Below are positions 7,572-16,148 of a stretch of 36,894 nucleotides of DNA, in pieces. The stretch covers positions 1 to 36,894 of the forward strand of contig JAQBYB010000023.1 of the NCBI GenBank assembly GCA_027624235.1, read 5' to 3'. Position 1 is the first letter of the stretch; each line of letters starts with the position of its first letter. Below the pieces are notes generated by a model. It was given only the letters and a program-made list of their open reading frames with translations. It had not been told where the DNA came from and did no database searches. The position numbers and the translations under genes were made by a program. The DNA is from Pseudomonadota bacterium. Its GTDB lineage: Bacteria > Pseudomonadota > Alphaproteobacteria > Rhodospirillales > Casp-alpha2.

Positions 7572-9827
7572 CTACCTAAAAATATAGATCGGGCTCGACC
7601 AGGCGAAGTGGCCGTCTTCGAAGGTGACGCGGACGTACAGGGCGTTGTCCAGATCATCCCGCAACGGGATGCGGCGTTCGACCGTGACGGCGCGGTGCGG
7701 GTTGTCGTCGGGCAGGCGGAAAATACGAATCCGGCGGTCGATGCCGCCATTGGCGAAGACCATCTCGTCATAGCCGATGTCGCTGACGTTGATCCGTTCC
7801 TTAACCAGGGCGGTGTCGATGCTAAGGCTGCCGGAGCCTGCGTCTTCGAGCACCGCATCGAACCCGCCGAAGCCGCCGGTGGTCAGCGCCGCCCAGTCGA
7901 GACGCCCCGGCGCGGTCTGCTCAAACCGTTTATCCAGGTTGTAGCGGTTGATCGGCGTCAGCGCCGCGAACGTATTGCCGGTCAGCTCGGCATGGCCGTC
8001 CCAGACCGTCTCACGGCCACGGCCCCGGTATTCGGAGCCTTCCCACAACACCCGGATGCGGCGGCCGAGATCGGCGGCGGCGTAGGGGCGGAAGACCTCC
8101 ACCGTCTCCAGGCCGTTGCGGATGTCAATACGCTCAATCGGGGCATTGCCGAGAACGTCGATGCTGAACGTCACCGCGTCGTCGCCGGACCTGAGAATGT
8201 CGCCCATCATGGCGGCGCCCACTTGTTCCGAGGTCACGCCGCCGAGTTTGGGGTCATCGGCAAACAGCGCGGCGGGCGTGTCGAAAATAGCGCGGGTATC
8301 GAGCCCCACCCGGTTGCCGGTGGTGCCGTAGTGGTGGCGTCGTTTCAAGCCGTCCATCAGCCCGGCGCGGGTGAATGTTGAGGCCAGGGTGCAGGTCAGC
8401 CCGCCATAGGCGCCGAACTTGGTCGCGCCCGGATGCGACGCGCCGGGGCGGCCCTTGTGGCCGTCGGAGTTCGAGACGATGCCGACCCGGTAGCCCTGTT
8501 CAAACGCGTCATCGACCAGCCATTCAAAGGTGCCCCAGGCGGAATGCACCTCGACCGCGCGTTCCAGGCGGTCGTCGTGGGCGATGGTGATGTCGGCATA
8601 GCGCCCGCCGATGTGGGCGAAGACAACGCAGTCCTCCCCCTTCAACGCCTCAAACAAATCATTGGCGGAATTGCAGTCGGTGTCGGTGTCGGAAAGATCA
8701 TCGACCAGCGCATGGGACGAGCGATGAATTTGGCGGCCTTCCTTCATATGCAGAATATTGCGGTCGCCGCCGAGGCCGGTGTTGCCGGACCATTCCCAAC
8801 CGGGGAAGACGATGAATTCATCGTCGACGGTGAATTCCGCCGACAACTCGTTCAGCCATTGCCAGAACGCGCTGGTGATCTGAAAATCGTTGCCCTGGTG
8901 AACACAGGCGTCGAGAAACGCCTTGTCGCGGGCGAAGTCATAGAAATCCCTGGCCGAGTTGGTGCCGATGGTTTCTTCCGACTGGCCATGCAGATCGCCC
9001 CAATAGGGCAGCAACTCAGATGACGTGGATTTAGGCGTGACAAACCGGCACGGGTTTGAGGTCGCCACCACGGTGTCGCCGTCATCCAGCAACTCGATGA
9101 CCAGATCGCCTTCACGATTAACCGCCAAGCCGTCGATGATTTTGGCGAAGCCGCCGGGCGCGAACGCCACCGCCGCCGGCAAGCCGTCGACGGCCATGTT
9201 GGCGCGCAGCGTAAACGTCGTATCGCACTGGTCGGACGGATTGCCCCAGTGGTCTTCGCCTTTCATGCACAGCCGGAATTTATCGCCGGCGCGCCGAAGC
9301 GTCGGCAGGATGGCTTTAAAGATGGCCGGCGGCCCCGGCACGATGGCGATGGTCGGCTGGACCGGCAATTCGACGTAATTGTAGGTGGCGATGGCGTCGA
9401 CGAGGACGCGGAACTCGAATGTCTCTTCGCAGAAGGTCTGCACCCGCATCCCCGGCGAGCCCTGACGGCGGTCGCCGAAACGAACGATGATCTCGTCGCC
9501 CTCGCGTAGAAAGCCGCGCACGACCTTGATATAGACGGTTTTGTCCCACGGCCGGATATTCCGCTTCATGTCGTATTCGACATGCAGGATGGCGCCGTTG
9601 GAGGCCTCGACGGTGGTGTAGTTGGCGGCTTCAGGTTCGGTGAATTGCGGGCGGCCCATGTCGGAGGCGAACCGGTGCACTATTTTAATGGAGCCGGTAT
9701 CGTCGATGCCGAAGTAGCCGGCGCTGTAGGTGACGGTGAATTCCTCAAACGAGCCGGCCTCGAACCGCCCCGTTGGGGACACCGTCGCCGAGCCCATCTT
9801 CTCCGGCAAATACGTCGAATGCGGCAT
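7572..9827 (-). CDS. DUF3604 family protein (PHP-like predicted metallohydrolase)
   Basis: 751 residues. The N-terminal third (about 1-265) is beta-rich. The core begins at YWGDLHGQSEETIGT (D278, H280) and continues with further metal-ligand-like motifs: ACVHQGND, FPGWEWSG, FAHIGGRYADI, AVEVHSAWG, and SNSDGHKGRPG with SHPG after it. This is the DUF3604 pattern, whose His/Asp arrangement recalls PHP phosphoesterases; no reaction is firmly assigned to the family. There is no export signal. The start is supported by AGAGGGG upstream. It lies 35 bases downstream of the aldehyde oxidoreductase gene and 102 bases upstream of the hydrolase gene, all on one strand, so a shared pathway is likely. It could act on a product of the oxidoreductase, but that is inference. 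Confidence 0.9.
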   Translation of the reverse strand: MPHSTYLPEKMGSATVSPTGRFEAGSFEEFTVTYSAGYFGIDDTGSIKIVHRFASDMGRPQFTEPEAANYTTVEASNGAILHVEYDMKRNIRPWDKTVYIKVVRGFLREGDEIIVRFGDRRQGSPGMRVQTFCEETFEFRVLVDAIATYNYVELPVQPTIAIVPGPPAIFKAILPTLRRAGDKFRLCMKGEDHWGNPSDQCDTTFTLRANMAVDGLPAAVAFAPGGFAKIIDGLAVNREGDLVIELLDDGDTVVATSNPCRFVTPKSTSSELLPYWGDLHGQSEETIGTNSARDFYDFARDKAFLDACVHQGNDFQITSAFWQWLNELSAEFTVDDEFIVFPGWEWSGNTGLGGDRNILHMKEGRQIHRSSHALVDDLSDTDTDCNSANDLFEALKGEDCVVFAHIGGRYADITIAHDDRLERAVEVHSAWGTFEWLVDDAFEQGYRVGIVSNSDGHKGRPGASHPGATKFGAYGGLTCTLASTFTRAGLMDGLKRRHHYGTTGNRVGLDTRAIFDTPAALFADDPKLGGVTSEQVGAAMMGDILRSGDDAVTFSIDVLGNAPIERIDIRNGLETVEVFRPYAAADLGRRIRVLWEGSEYRGRGRETVWDGHAELTGNTFAALTPINRYNLDKRFEQTAPGRLDWAALTTGGFGGFDAVLEDAGSGSLSIDTALVKERINVSDIGYDEMVFANGGIDRRIRIFRLPDDNPHRAVTVERRIPLRDDLDNALYVRVTFEDGHFAWSSPIYIFR

Positions 9828-9862
9828 CGCCCCCCCCTCTTAAATCCGCCGGTAGGGCCAGT

Positions 9863-11578
9863 CTAGCCCTCTCGCAACGCCTGTCGTTGGAATTTATTGA
9901 CCGCGGCGGCGTAGTGGCGGGCTTTTTTGCCGGTCGGCGGCAGTTCCTCGTCGTAGAAGAACTGCGGCATAACGTCGTCGGCCTCGGTGAATCCGGCTTT
10001 TTCGTTGAATTCGATTTCCAACAACAACGTCTCGCGGCCGAGTTCGTTGATGAAATCGGCATCCAAATCAACATCGAAGGCTGCGTTGATGGCGTCGAGG
10101 ATTTCCTTGTGGTTGGTGTTAGTGACTGAACGCCCGAACACACACAAGCCCAGACTGTCCGCCGCCGCCGAGTTGATCTGCACCTCCAGGCTCATTGCCG
10201 CCAGTTCCTCGGTGGTTTTGCCGACGCATACGGCGCCGGGCAGGTTGCCGGTGGTGTGATCGGCGCCTTGGGCGCTGACCATCATCGAAATGCCGGTGAC
10301 TTCGATGACGCGGGGATCATAGGCGCTGAGCGCCTGTTTCTTAATCACCGGCACGCGTTTGACGCCAAAATGTTCACCGACCCGGTGGGTTCCCTGGGCC
10401 AGCAGTCTGCCGCGCTCGGTGCCGTTGCGGATATCTTCGAGGGCGGCCACCATAAATGGAACGTCGCCGAATTCGGCCTCGCCGGCTTCCATCAGCACGC
10501 CCAGGGTGGCGCCCAGTTCGATGGTATCGACGCCGAGATCGTTGGCGGTTTGGTTGAGCCGCGCCATGTCGTCGGGCTCGCGGATGCCGACGTTGGTGCC
10601 CAACAGGCAGATGGTCTCATATTCCATCGGCGACACCAGTTCCTTGCCGTTTTCGTCGACATAGATGTTGGAACACTTGATCAGGCAGCCCGGCATACAG
10701 GCGTGGGTGGTCTCGCCGCCGCGTGCCTTGTTGAGTTCGCGGATGTAATCGCCGCCCATTTTGTGAACTTCCTTGGCGGTATCGACCTGCTGGCCGGAGG
10801 AAAAATTGTTCACCGGCAGCCCGCCGAGATGATTGGTCAGGTCGGAGACCTGCGCCGTGCCGTTGCGGCCCATGGCCTGGGCGGCGGGGTCGGCGCTGAT
10901 TTTGGCGCCGTACTCGCGGACCAGCGTCATCACCTTCTTGCGGTCGACGAAGGTCGGCATTTTGTTCTTGTCACAGACGATGGCCTTGACCTTTTTCATG
11001 CCCATCACCGCGCCGACGCCGCCGCGCGCCGAAAGCCGCACCGGGCGGTTCTCGTTATCGCTGAAGGCAATGCCGGAAATCAGGCCCTGATATTCGCCGA
11101 CCGGGCCGCACAGGGCCAAACTGACCTTATCGCCGTATTTTTCGTGCAACAGGCGGGCGGCTTCGAAGTTGGCCTTGCCCAGATAGGGCGTCGCGTCTTC
11201 GAATGTGATGTCGCCCGACTTGGTGATGCGGATGACGGTCCAGTCCTCGCAGGCGCCCAACAGCGTGAACCCGGCGATTTCAAGCTGGCCCAGGGCGAAG
11301 GCGAAGGTGCCGCCGCCGTTGGATTCCTTGATGCCGCCGGTAAGCGGGCTTTTGCAGCCCACCGAAATGCGGTTGGCGTTGGAAAAATTGGTCCCGGCGA
11401 AAGGCCCGGCGGAAAATATCAGCGGATTGTCCGGCGACATCGGATCGACGGTAGCGGCGCCGGCGTCCAACAGGCTGCGGACGATGAAATTCCGCCCGGC
11501 TTTAATAATCGCCTCGCCTTCCAGAGTCTCGGATTTGACGCTGTGGTCGCTCAAATTGATGTGCAGATATTTACGCAT
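9863..11578 (-). CDS. Aldehyde:ferredoxin oxidoreductase family (tungsten/molybdenum pterin enzyme)
   Basis: 571 residues, close to but shorter than archaeal AOR (about 605). The N-terminal domain shows the pterin-binding signatures SVGCKSPLTGGIKESNGGG (72-90) and SARGGVGAVMG (183-193). Four cysteines for a [4Fe-4S] cluster are present: C294, C298 and C302 in THACMPGCLIKCSN, and C479 in DSLGLC. The first spacing is Cx3C rather than the Cx2C of Pyrococcus AOR. MEYETICLLG (318-327) is also family-typical. AOR enzymes oxidise aldehydes to carboxylates with ferredoxin or a dedicated electron partner. No ferredoxin, MoaD or NAD-linked subunit is adjacent. It heads the operon with DUF3604 and hydrolase genes. 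The cytosolic location is inferred from the absence of a Tat or Sec signal. The GGGGAG ribosome-binding site is about 12 bases from the ATG, slightly far. Confidence 0.92.
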   Translation of the reverse strand: MRKYLHINLSDHSVKSETLEGEAIIKAGRNFIVRSLLDAGAATVDPMSPDNPLIFSAGPFAGTNFSNANRISVGCKSPLTGGIKESNGGGTFAFALGQLEIAGFTLLGACEDWTVIRITKSGDITFEDATPYLGKANFEAARLLHEKYGDKVSLALCGPVGEYQGLISGIAFSDNENRPVRLSARGGVGAVMGMKKVKAIVCDKNKMPTFVDRKKVMTLVREYGAKISADPAAQAMGRNGTAQVSDLTNHLGGLPVNNFSSGQQVDTAKEVHKMGGDYIRELNKARGGETTHACMPGCLIKCSNIYVDENGKELVSPMEYETICLLGTNVGIREPDDMARLNQTANDLGVDTIELGATLGVLMEAGEAEFGDVPFMVAALEDIRNGTERGRLLAQGTHRVGEHFGVKRVPVIKKQALSAYDPRVIEVTGISMMVSAQGADHTTGNLPGAVCVGKTTEELAAMSLEVQINSAAADSLGLCVFGRSVTNTNHKEILDAINAAFDVDLDADFINELGRETLLLEIEFNEKAGFTEADDVMPQFFYDEELPPTGKKARHYAAAVNKFQRQALREG

Positions 11579-11661
11579 GCCGGATCATTGCTCCCCTATT
11601 AGTGACTGGCACAGAGATAAGGCGTGAGGGCGATTAAAACAAGAGGCGGACGCCGGTGAAC

Positions 11662-12227
11662 CTACTTCAAATGCTTGGCCAGAAAGGCGGCGACATCAGG
11701 ACGACGGCTTTGAACCCGGGGGTGCGGGCGGCGCTCCACAGCGTCACATTGCCGCCTTCGGAAAAGCCGACGACGGCGATCTTGTCCTTGGCGACATCAT
11801 CACGATTGGTCAGGTATGCCTTCGCCGCCTGTACGGTTTCGATGCCCTTGGCAATGACCGTCATCCATTCTTCACTGCCGCCGATTTGACGACCGCGTTC
11901 CACATAGGCGTCATCGGCAAGAAACCGCCGGATCGGCGCCAGCGCGATGTAGCCATCCTTGACCAGGGCGTCGGTGAAATCCTTGACGTCGGCCTGGCCC
12001 TTGGATTTGGAGCCTTCGTAGCCGTGATGGCGGACGCCGGTGCCGTGGTTGAAGATGACCGCCGGATGCGGCCCCGGCCCTTCGGGCAGCGCCAGGATCG
12101 AGCGCACCGCCGTGCCGCCGACGTTCAATTCAATCCATTGCGTCGCCGCCTGGGCGCTCGTTGCGGATGCCATCGCGATACCAAACCCTAAAACCAGGGC
12201 GCTTACGGAGGTGACCGATTGTTTCAT
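11662..12227 (-). pseudogene. Secreted dienelactone-hydrolase-like gene with internal deletion and frameshift
   Basis: The open frame (11667-12227, 186 residues) has a Sec signal peptide (cleavage near SAQAA), FNHGTGVRHHG and the nucleophile motif GFSEGG. It then ends abruptly, 23 residues after that motif, at LMSPPFWPSI. The family normally has about 60-100 more residues carrying the catalytic Asp and His. The expected C-terminal helix does exist but in another frame directly after the joint: bases 11662-11696 encode DVAAFLAKHLK and a TAG. The simplest reading is an internal deletion that also shifted the frame, leaving a protein without a complete triad. The upstream region to 12313 is shared with the divergent PAS gene. 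A truncated but expressed non-catalytic protein cannot be excluded. Confidence 0.78.
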
Positions 12228-12263
12228 GGTTGTTCACCTCTAAATCTTATTGGCGTTAACAGA

Positions 12264-12289
12264 ATAGTAACATTTTATAGGGTTACTAT
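12264..12289. promoter_or_regulatory. Perfect 8-bp inverted repeat in the divergent intergenic region
   Basis: ATAGTAAC (12264-12271) and GTTACTAT (12282-12289) are exact reverse complements separated by 10 bases. They lie in the 86-base gap between the divergent hydrolase pseudogene and the PAS-domain gene. The two half-sites lie about 1.7 helical turns apart, centre to centre (18 bases), and the spacer is AT-rich, which would suit a dimeric regulator at a promoter. No regulator gene is adjacent, so the binder is unknown. Confidence 0.4.
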
Positions 12290-12313
12290 GGCATTCAGCC
12301 TTAAGAGGATCCC

Positions 12314-12820
12314 ATGATTGCGCTTCATACCATCAAGGATCGGACCCAGGACCAGGACTTATGGACCTTCGCCGCGTTCGTGATTTCCGTAGCCGAGGGC
12401 AGAAATTTCCCCGATTACAAGGCCATGGACCTAATGAAAATCGCCAAACTCGTTCAGCATTGCTGGGTCTTCGATTTCCGCAGCGGGCTGGACGACGGTC
12501 TACCGTTCCATTTTTCGGGAACCGCCATCGACGCCCAATTGGGACAAACCATCACCGGGCTGGATTTTGAAAAAGTTTATCCCGGCGAGTATTTCGAGGA
12601 CTTGATTACGAACACCTATCATCAGGTCTATCTGCAAAAACGCCCCTGTTATACCCGCAGAATCGAACGCTACCGCGACGATGTCATCGACAAGCACACC
12701 ACCATCGAAACGGTCATGGTCCCGTGTTCGTCCGACGGCGAAAATATCAATTTCGGTCTCGGCATGACCAAATACACACGTTTGATCCAAGAGGGCGGCC
12801 CGGAATTCGTGCTTTTGTAA
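12314..12820 (+). CDS. PAS_5-like domain protein
   Basis: 168 residues, a single small alpha/beta domain. The segment from about 44 to 160 (KIAKLVQHCWVFDF, then FHFSGTAIDAQLGQTITGLD, then an ETVMVP…SSDGENINFGLGMT strand pair) follows the pattern of the PAS_5 family common in Rhodospirillales and Rhizobiales: a stand-alone PAS fold with an FxxxGT turn and TG near the middle. No output domain, signal peptide or membrane helix is present. The start has AGAGGA four bases upstream of the ATG. The role of stand-alone PAS_5 proteins is not established; sensing or adaptor function is inferred from the fold. It is 63 bases upstream of guaA on the same strand, but co-transcription is uncertain. Confidence 0.75.
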   Translation: MIALHTIKDRTQDQDLWTFAAFVISVAEGRNFPDYKAMDLMKIAKLVQHCWVFDFRSGLDDGLPFHFSGTAIDAQLGQTITGLDFEKVYPGEYFEDLITNTYHQVYLQKRPCYTRRIERYRDDVIDKHTTIETVMVPCSSDGENINFGLGMTKYTRLIQEGGPEFVLL

Positions 12821-12883
12821 CAAACACGCCAATTCCCTTCCTATCCCCTTCCCTTTGCCGCCGTTGCCGGGTAAAAGTCTGGC

Positions 12884-14482
12884 ATGAGCCCCGCCAAAAG
12901 CACCGCCGTCAACACCCCCGACGATAAACTCCATTCCGAGCGCGTCCTGATTGTCGATTTCGGCAGCCAGGTGACGCAGTTGATCGCCCGGCGCATCCGC
13001 GAATCCGGCGTTTATTCCGAAATCCACCCCTTCAACACGGTCACCGACGATTTCATTCGCGCCTTCGCGCCCAAGGCGGTGATCCTGTCGGGCGGGCCGG
13101 CGTCGGCCGGTGACATTGAAACGCCGCGCGCCCCGGACGGCTTGTGGCAGATGGGGTTGCCGGTGCTCGGCATCTGTTACGGCGAAATGACCATGGCCCA
13201 GCAACTGGGCGGCAAGGTGACGGCGTCCGACCATCAGGAGTTCGGCCGTACCGCCGTGGAGGTCACCGGCGAAAGCGCGTTGTTCGATGGTGTCTGGAAG
13301 CTTGGCCAGACCCATCAGGTATGGATGAGCCACGGCGACAGGATCGACGCTATCCCGGACGGCTTTGCCCCGATCGCCGTCACCCCGACGGCGCCCTATG
13401 CCGCCATCGCCGATGAGGCGCGCAGATTCTACGGCGTTCAGTTCCACCCCGAGGTCGTGCACACGCCGGACGGCGCCAAGCTGTTGTCAAATTTCACCCA
13501 CGTCATCGCCGGGTGCGCCGGCAACTGGACGATGTCGGCGTTCAAAAACGACGAAATCGCCAAGATCCGCGAACAGGTCGGCAAGGGCCGGGTCATCTGC
13601 GGGCTTTCCGGCGGTGTTGATAGTTCCGTGGTCGCGGCGTTGCTGCATGAAGCCATCGGCGATCAGCTGACCTGTGTGTTCGTCGATACCGGGGTCATGC
13701 GCGAAGGCGAAAGCGACCAGGTCGTGAAGCTGTTCCGCGACCATTATAATATTCCGCTGATCCACCGCGATGCGGCCGACTTGTTTCTCGGCAAGCTCGA
13801 CGGCGTTGCCGACCCGGAAAAGAAACGCAAGATCATCGGCGCCACCTTCATCGACGTGTTCGAGGAAGAGGCCGCCAAGATCGACGGCGCCACGTTCCTG
13901 GCGCAAGGGACGCTGTATCCCGACGTCATCGAAAGCGTGTCGTTCACCGGCGGTCCTTCGGTGACGATCAAGTCGCACCACAACGTCGGCGGCCTGCCGG
14001 AACGGATGAAGCTGAAGCTGGTGGAGCCGCTGCGCGAACTGTTCAAGGATGAGGTCCGCGTGCTTGGCAGAGAGCTTGGCCTGCCCGCCGAAATGGTCAA
14101 CCGCCACCCTTTCCCCGGGCCGGGGCTGGCGATCCGGCTGCCCGGCGGGGTGACGGCGGAAAAGGTCAAAATCCTGCGCAAGGCCGACACCATCTACCTG
14201 GAGGAAATCCGCAAGGCCGGGCTTTATGATGAAATCTGGCAGGCGTTCGCGGTGCTGCTGCCGGTGCAGACCGTCGGTGTTATGGGCGACGCCCGCACCT
14301 ACGAATATGTGCTGGCGCTGCGCGCGGTGACCTCCACCGACGGCATGACGGCGGACTCCTACCCCTTTACCCACGACTTCCTGACGCAAACGTCCGGGCG
14401 CATCATCAACGAAGTGCGCGGCATCAACCGGGTCGTTTATGACGTCACCTCAAAACCGCCGGGCACCATCGAGTGGGAGTGA
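12884..14482 (+). CDS. guaA: GMP synthase (glutamine-hydrolysing)
   Basis: 532 residues. It catalyses XMP + Gln + ATP to GMP, the last step of guanine nucleotide synthesis, in the cytosol. The class I glutamine amidotransferase domain (about 20-215) has nucleophile C98 in GICYG and H188/E190 in VQFHPE. The ATP-pyrophosphatase domain has the P-loop GLSGGVDSS (240-248). The C-terminal dimerisation domain ends in the canonical GTIEWE. The length is normal for the family, with about 18 extra N-terminal residues before [12 protein letters not shown]. The ribosome-binding site is weak. A short hairpin follows the stop. Confidence 0.98.
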   Translation: MSPAKSTAVNTPDDKLHSERVLIVDFGSQVTQLIARRIRESGVYSEIHPFNTVTDDFIRAFAPKAVILSGGPASAGDIETPRAPDGLWQMGLPVLGICYGEMTMAQQLGGKVTASDHQEFGRTAVEVTGESALFDGVWKLGQTHQVWMSHGDRIDAIPDGFAPIAVTPTAPYAAIADEARRFYGVQFHPEVVHTPDGAKLLSNFTHVIAGCAGNWTMSAFKNDEIAKIREQVGKGRVICGLSGGVDSSVVAALLHEAIGDQLTCVFVDTGVMREGESDQVVKLFRDHYNIPLIHRDAADLFLGKLDGVADPEKKRKIIGATFIDVFEEEAAKIDGATFLAQGTLYPDVIESVSFTGGPSVTIKSHHNVGGLPERMKLKLVEPLRELFKDEVRVLGRELGLPAEMVNRHPFPGPGLAIRLPGGVTAEKVKILRKADTIYLEEIRKAGLYDEIWQAFAVLLPVQTVGVMGDARTYEYVLALRAVTSTDGMTADSYPFTHDFLTQTSGRIINEVRGINRVVYDVTSKPPGTIEWE

Positions 14483-14486
14483 TTTC

Positions 14487-14504
14487 AAGGCGTTAGCGCC
14501 TTTT
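14487..14504 (+). terminator. Weak intrinsic terminator after guaA
   Basis: AAGGCG, loop TTAG, CGCCTT then TT, beginning four bases after the guaA stop. The stem is only six pairs and the T-run is short, so termination may be partial. Confidence 0.45.
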
Positions 14505-14645
14505 CCACCCAATTGGGCAGGATACGGGTAGGTTGCGTTTTTTTATGTGGACCCCAGCCTGCATACCATTTAAAACAGTGTGTAATGTAGGGGGATGCTG
14601 GCGCGGGGAACGCCTTTTGGCGGGCGCCGGGTTTAAGGGGGGCAG

Positions 14646-15062
14646 ATGAAAATTCATCAATGGCGAACGTCGTTCGAGACCGGGAACGCCGAAATCGACG
14701 GCCAGCATCGTAAAATGGTTGAGTGCCTGAAAGAAATCGATACGTATATAGCCAAGGGCAACAAAAAAGCCTTCGACGAATGTCTAAAGTTCCGCAAGGC
14801 GAACGCCGATCACGCCGCGTTTGAAGAAAGCCTCCTCGCCGAGGCCGGCTTTTCCAGGCTTGAAATGCACCGGAAGGCCCATAAGGAAACCGAAGGCAAG
14901 ATGCAGGAGCTTTTTGCTACCTGTCGTGAGGCCTGCAAGGACCCCCAGCCGACGTCATGCACCAAGGACTTGTCGTACATCCTGATCGACCACCTTTTGC
15001 GTAGCGATTTGGACTTCAAGTCCTTTCTGCAAAACAAGAACCTGGCCAACGACAGCAATTAA
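14646..15062 (+). CDS. Bacteriohemerythrin
   Basis: 138 residues, a single four-helix hemerythrin domain. All seven ligands of the di-iron O2-binding site can be placed: H21 (IDGQH), H56 and E60 (HAAFE), H75 and H79 (HRKAH), H116 and D121 (DHLLRSD). An intact O2-carrying or O2-sensing site is therefore expected. Between the third and fourth helices is an insert with three cysteines (C93, C97, C105), which is unusual. A strong AAGGGGGG ribosome-binding site lies three bases before the ATG. It converges on the Hpt gene (16-base gap). Such stand-alone proteins are thought to buffer or deliver O2 in microaerophilic bacteria; the role here is inference. Confidence 0.93.
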   Translation: MKIHQWRTSFETGNAEIDGQHRKMVECLKEIDTYIAKGNKKAFDECLKFRKANADHAAFEESLLAEAGFSRLEMHRKAHKETEGKMQELFATCREACKDPQPTSCTKDLSYILIDHLLRSDLDFKSFLQNKNLANDSN

Positions 15063-15078
15063 CGCCGCCAGGGACAGG

Positions 15079-15555
15079 TCAGGCGCCGGACCGTTTCCTG
15101 AGAGCCGCCAACAGTTGCGGTAATTCGTGACCGACCTTGCCAGCATTTCCGCTATCGCCCTTCAGGCCCTGATGGAAAACCGCCTTCATCGCCAGAATGT
15201 GAATCCGGATCACCTCCATGTCGCGGCGCGTCAGGCTGGTCCGGGGTTCCAGAACCTTGCACAGCGAATCACTGATGGACGTGATCAGCGGAAAGCCGAA
15301 ACTGCCGCCCTGGCCGCGGACTTCGTGGGCGATGTTGAACATCTTGCGGACTTCGGCGCCTTCGTCCGAAGCGGACTCCTGAAACGCCCGCCACAGATCC
15401 TGAAGATCATCGACGGCCCAGCCCTGATAGGCTTCGCTCAAATTTTCGGTGGCATTCAGGGCGCGAAGAATGGCCTGTTCCGGGGTCGGTCCCCCGGTTT
15501 TGCCGACCTTGTCGCCGAGTTGGCGGTCTGGCTTGATGATGGACGCCTTGCTCAT
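15079..15555 (-). CDS. Histidine phosphotransfer (Hpt) protein
   Basis: 158 residues. The phospho-acceptor motif is AHEVRGQGGSFGFPLI with H77, matching the Hpt consensus HxxKGxxxxxGxxxL with Arg in place of Lys. The fold is an all-helical bundle (about 40-150) with a disordered N-terminus. It would shuttle phosphate between a hybrid kinase and receivers in a phosphorelay. It lies 17 bases downstream of a CheY-like receiver gene on the same strand, so the two likely form one transcription unit. The matching kinase is not in the window. Confidence 0.85.
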   Translation of the reverse strand: MSKASIIKPDRQLGDKVGKTGGPTPEQAILRALNATENLSEAYQGWAVDDLQDLWRAFQESASDEGAEVRKMFNIAHEVRGQGGSFGFPLITSISDSLCKVLEPRTSLTRRDMEVIRIHILAMKAVFHQGLKGDSGNAGKVGHELPQLLAALRKRSGA

Positions 15556-15572
15556 ACCCGATGATAGCGTTT

Positions 15573-16058
15573 TTAGACGCGGCGGTCAGGCCCTTCGAGG
15601 GTCTCACTGACCTTAAAGCGGCGGTCCGGCCCGAAAAAGCTATCGCTGCGAACAAAAAGCCGCTGATCTTCAACCAGGGAGACAAGCCGCCTGTACAGGG
15701 AAACGGCGCTCACGGGCTTGGCCAGAAAGCTGGAGACGCCATTGTCACGAGCGATTTTAACTCGATCGAGTTCGGTATATCCGGTCAACATAATGATGGG
15801 GACATAGGGGTTGGGGCTGTCCGGGCTGCGACGGATGTGTTGGACGAAATCGATCCCGTTGCCCGTCGGCATTTCCCAATCGGTAATGACCAGATCCGGA
15901 TCCGTATCCACCAATTCCTGAAAGCCGGTCTTGGCATCCATTGCATCGACAATATTCTGGATCCCAAAGGCCATCAGGCACTGTTTTATCAATGCACGAA
16001 TTTGAAGGCTGTCATCACAGATGAGAACCTTCAGTTCACTGAAGTCAAAATTCGACAC
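15573..16058 (-). CDS. Single-domain response regulator (CheY-like) with C-terminal tail
   Basis: 161 residues from a GTG start at 16058, chosen because GGGGAG lies six to seven bases upstream. The longer frame to 16160 adds 34 unconvincing residues. The receiver domain (about 8-130) has the acidic pair D15/D16, phospho-acceptor D60 in LVITDWEMP, T92 in MLTGYT and K114 in LAKPVS: a complete active site. The tail (about 131-161) carries GPDRR twice, a feature of a group of alphaproteobacterial CheY-like proteins. No DNA-binding domain is present, so output must be through protein contacts, probably with the adjacent Hpt protein. Confidence 0.88.
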   Translation of the reverse strand: MSNFDFSELKVLICDDSLQIRALIKQCLMAFGIQNIVDAMDAKTGFQELVDTDPDLVITDWEMPTGNGIDFVQHIRRSPDSPNPYVPIIMLTGYTELDRVKIARDNGVSSFLAKPVSAVSLYRRLVSLVEDQRLFVRSDSFFGPDRRFKVSETLEGPDRRV

Positions 16059-16148
16059 GAAACACTCCCCAATATCCCTTACCCGACACGCCCTAAAAGG
16101 AACTTCCGCAGTCGGTATCTCCCACTGGTGGCGGATACTAGTCCAACT

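Noticed and set aside
6174..8381. 735-codon plus-strand open frame opposite the hydrolase and DUF3604 genes
   Set aside because: Shadow of GC-rich minus-strand genes. It crosses two real genes and their gap, and its product has no recognisable motifs.
10256..11602. 448-codon plus-strand open frame opposite the AOR gene
   Set aside because: Exact antisense of a gene with all AOR motifs; the product is a low-complexity mix of Gly, Ala, Asp and His.
12500..13462. 320-codon minus-strand open frame across the PAS gene and guaA start
   Set aside because: Spans two plus-strand genes and their intergenic region; no family resemblance.
13487..14389. 300-codon minus-strand open frame opposite guaA
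   Set aside because: Antisense shadow; guaA is complete and canonical over this region.
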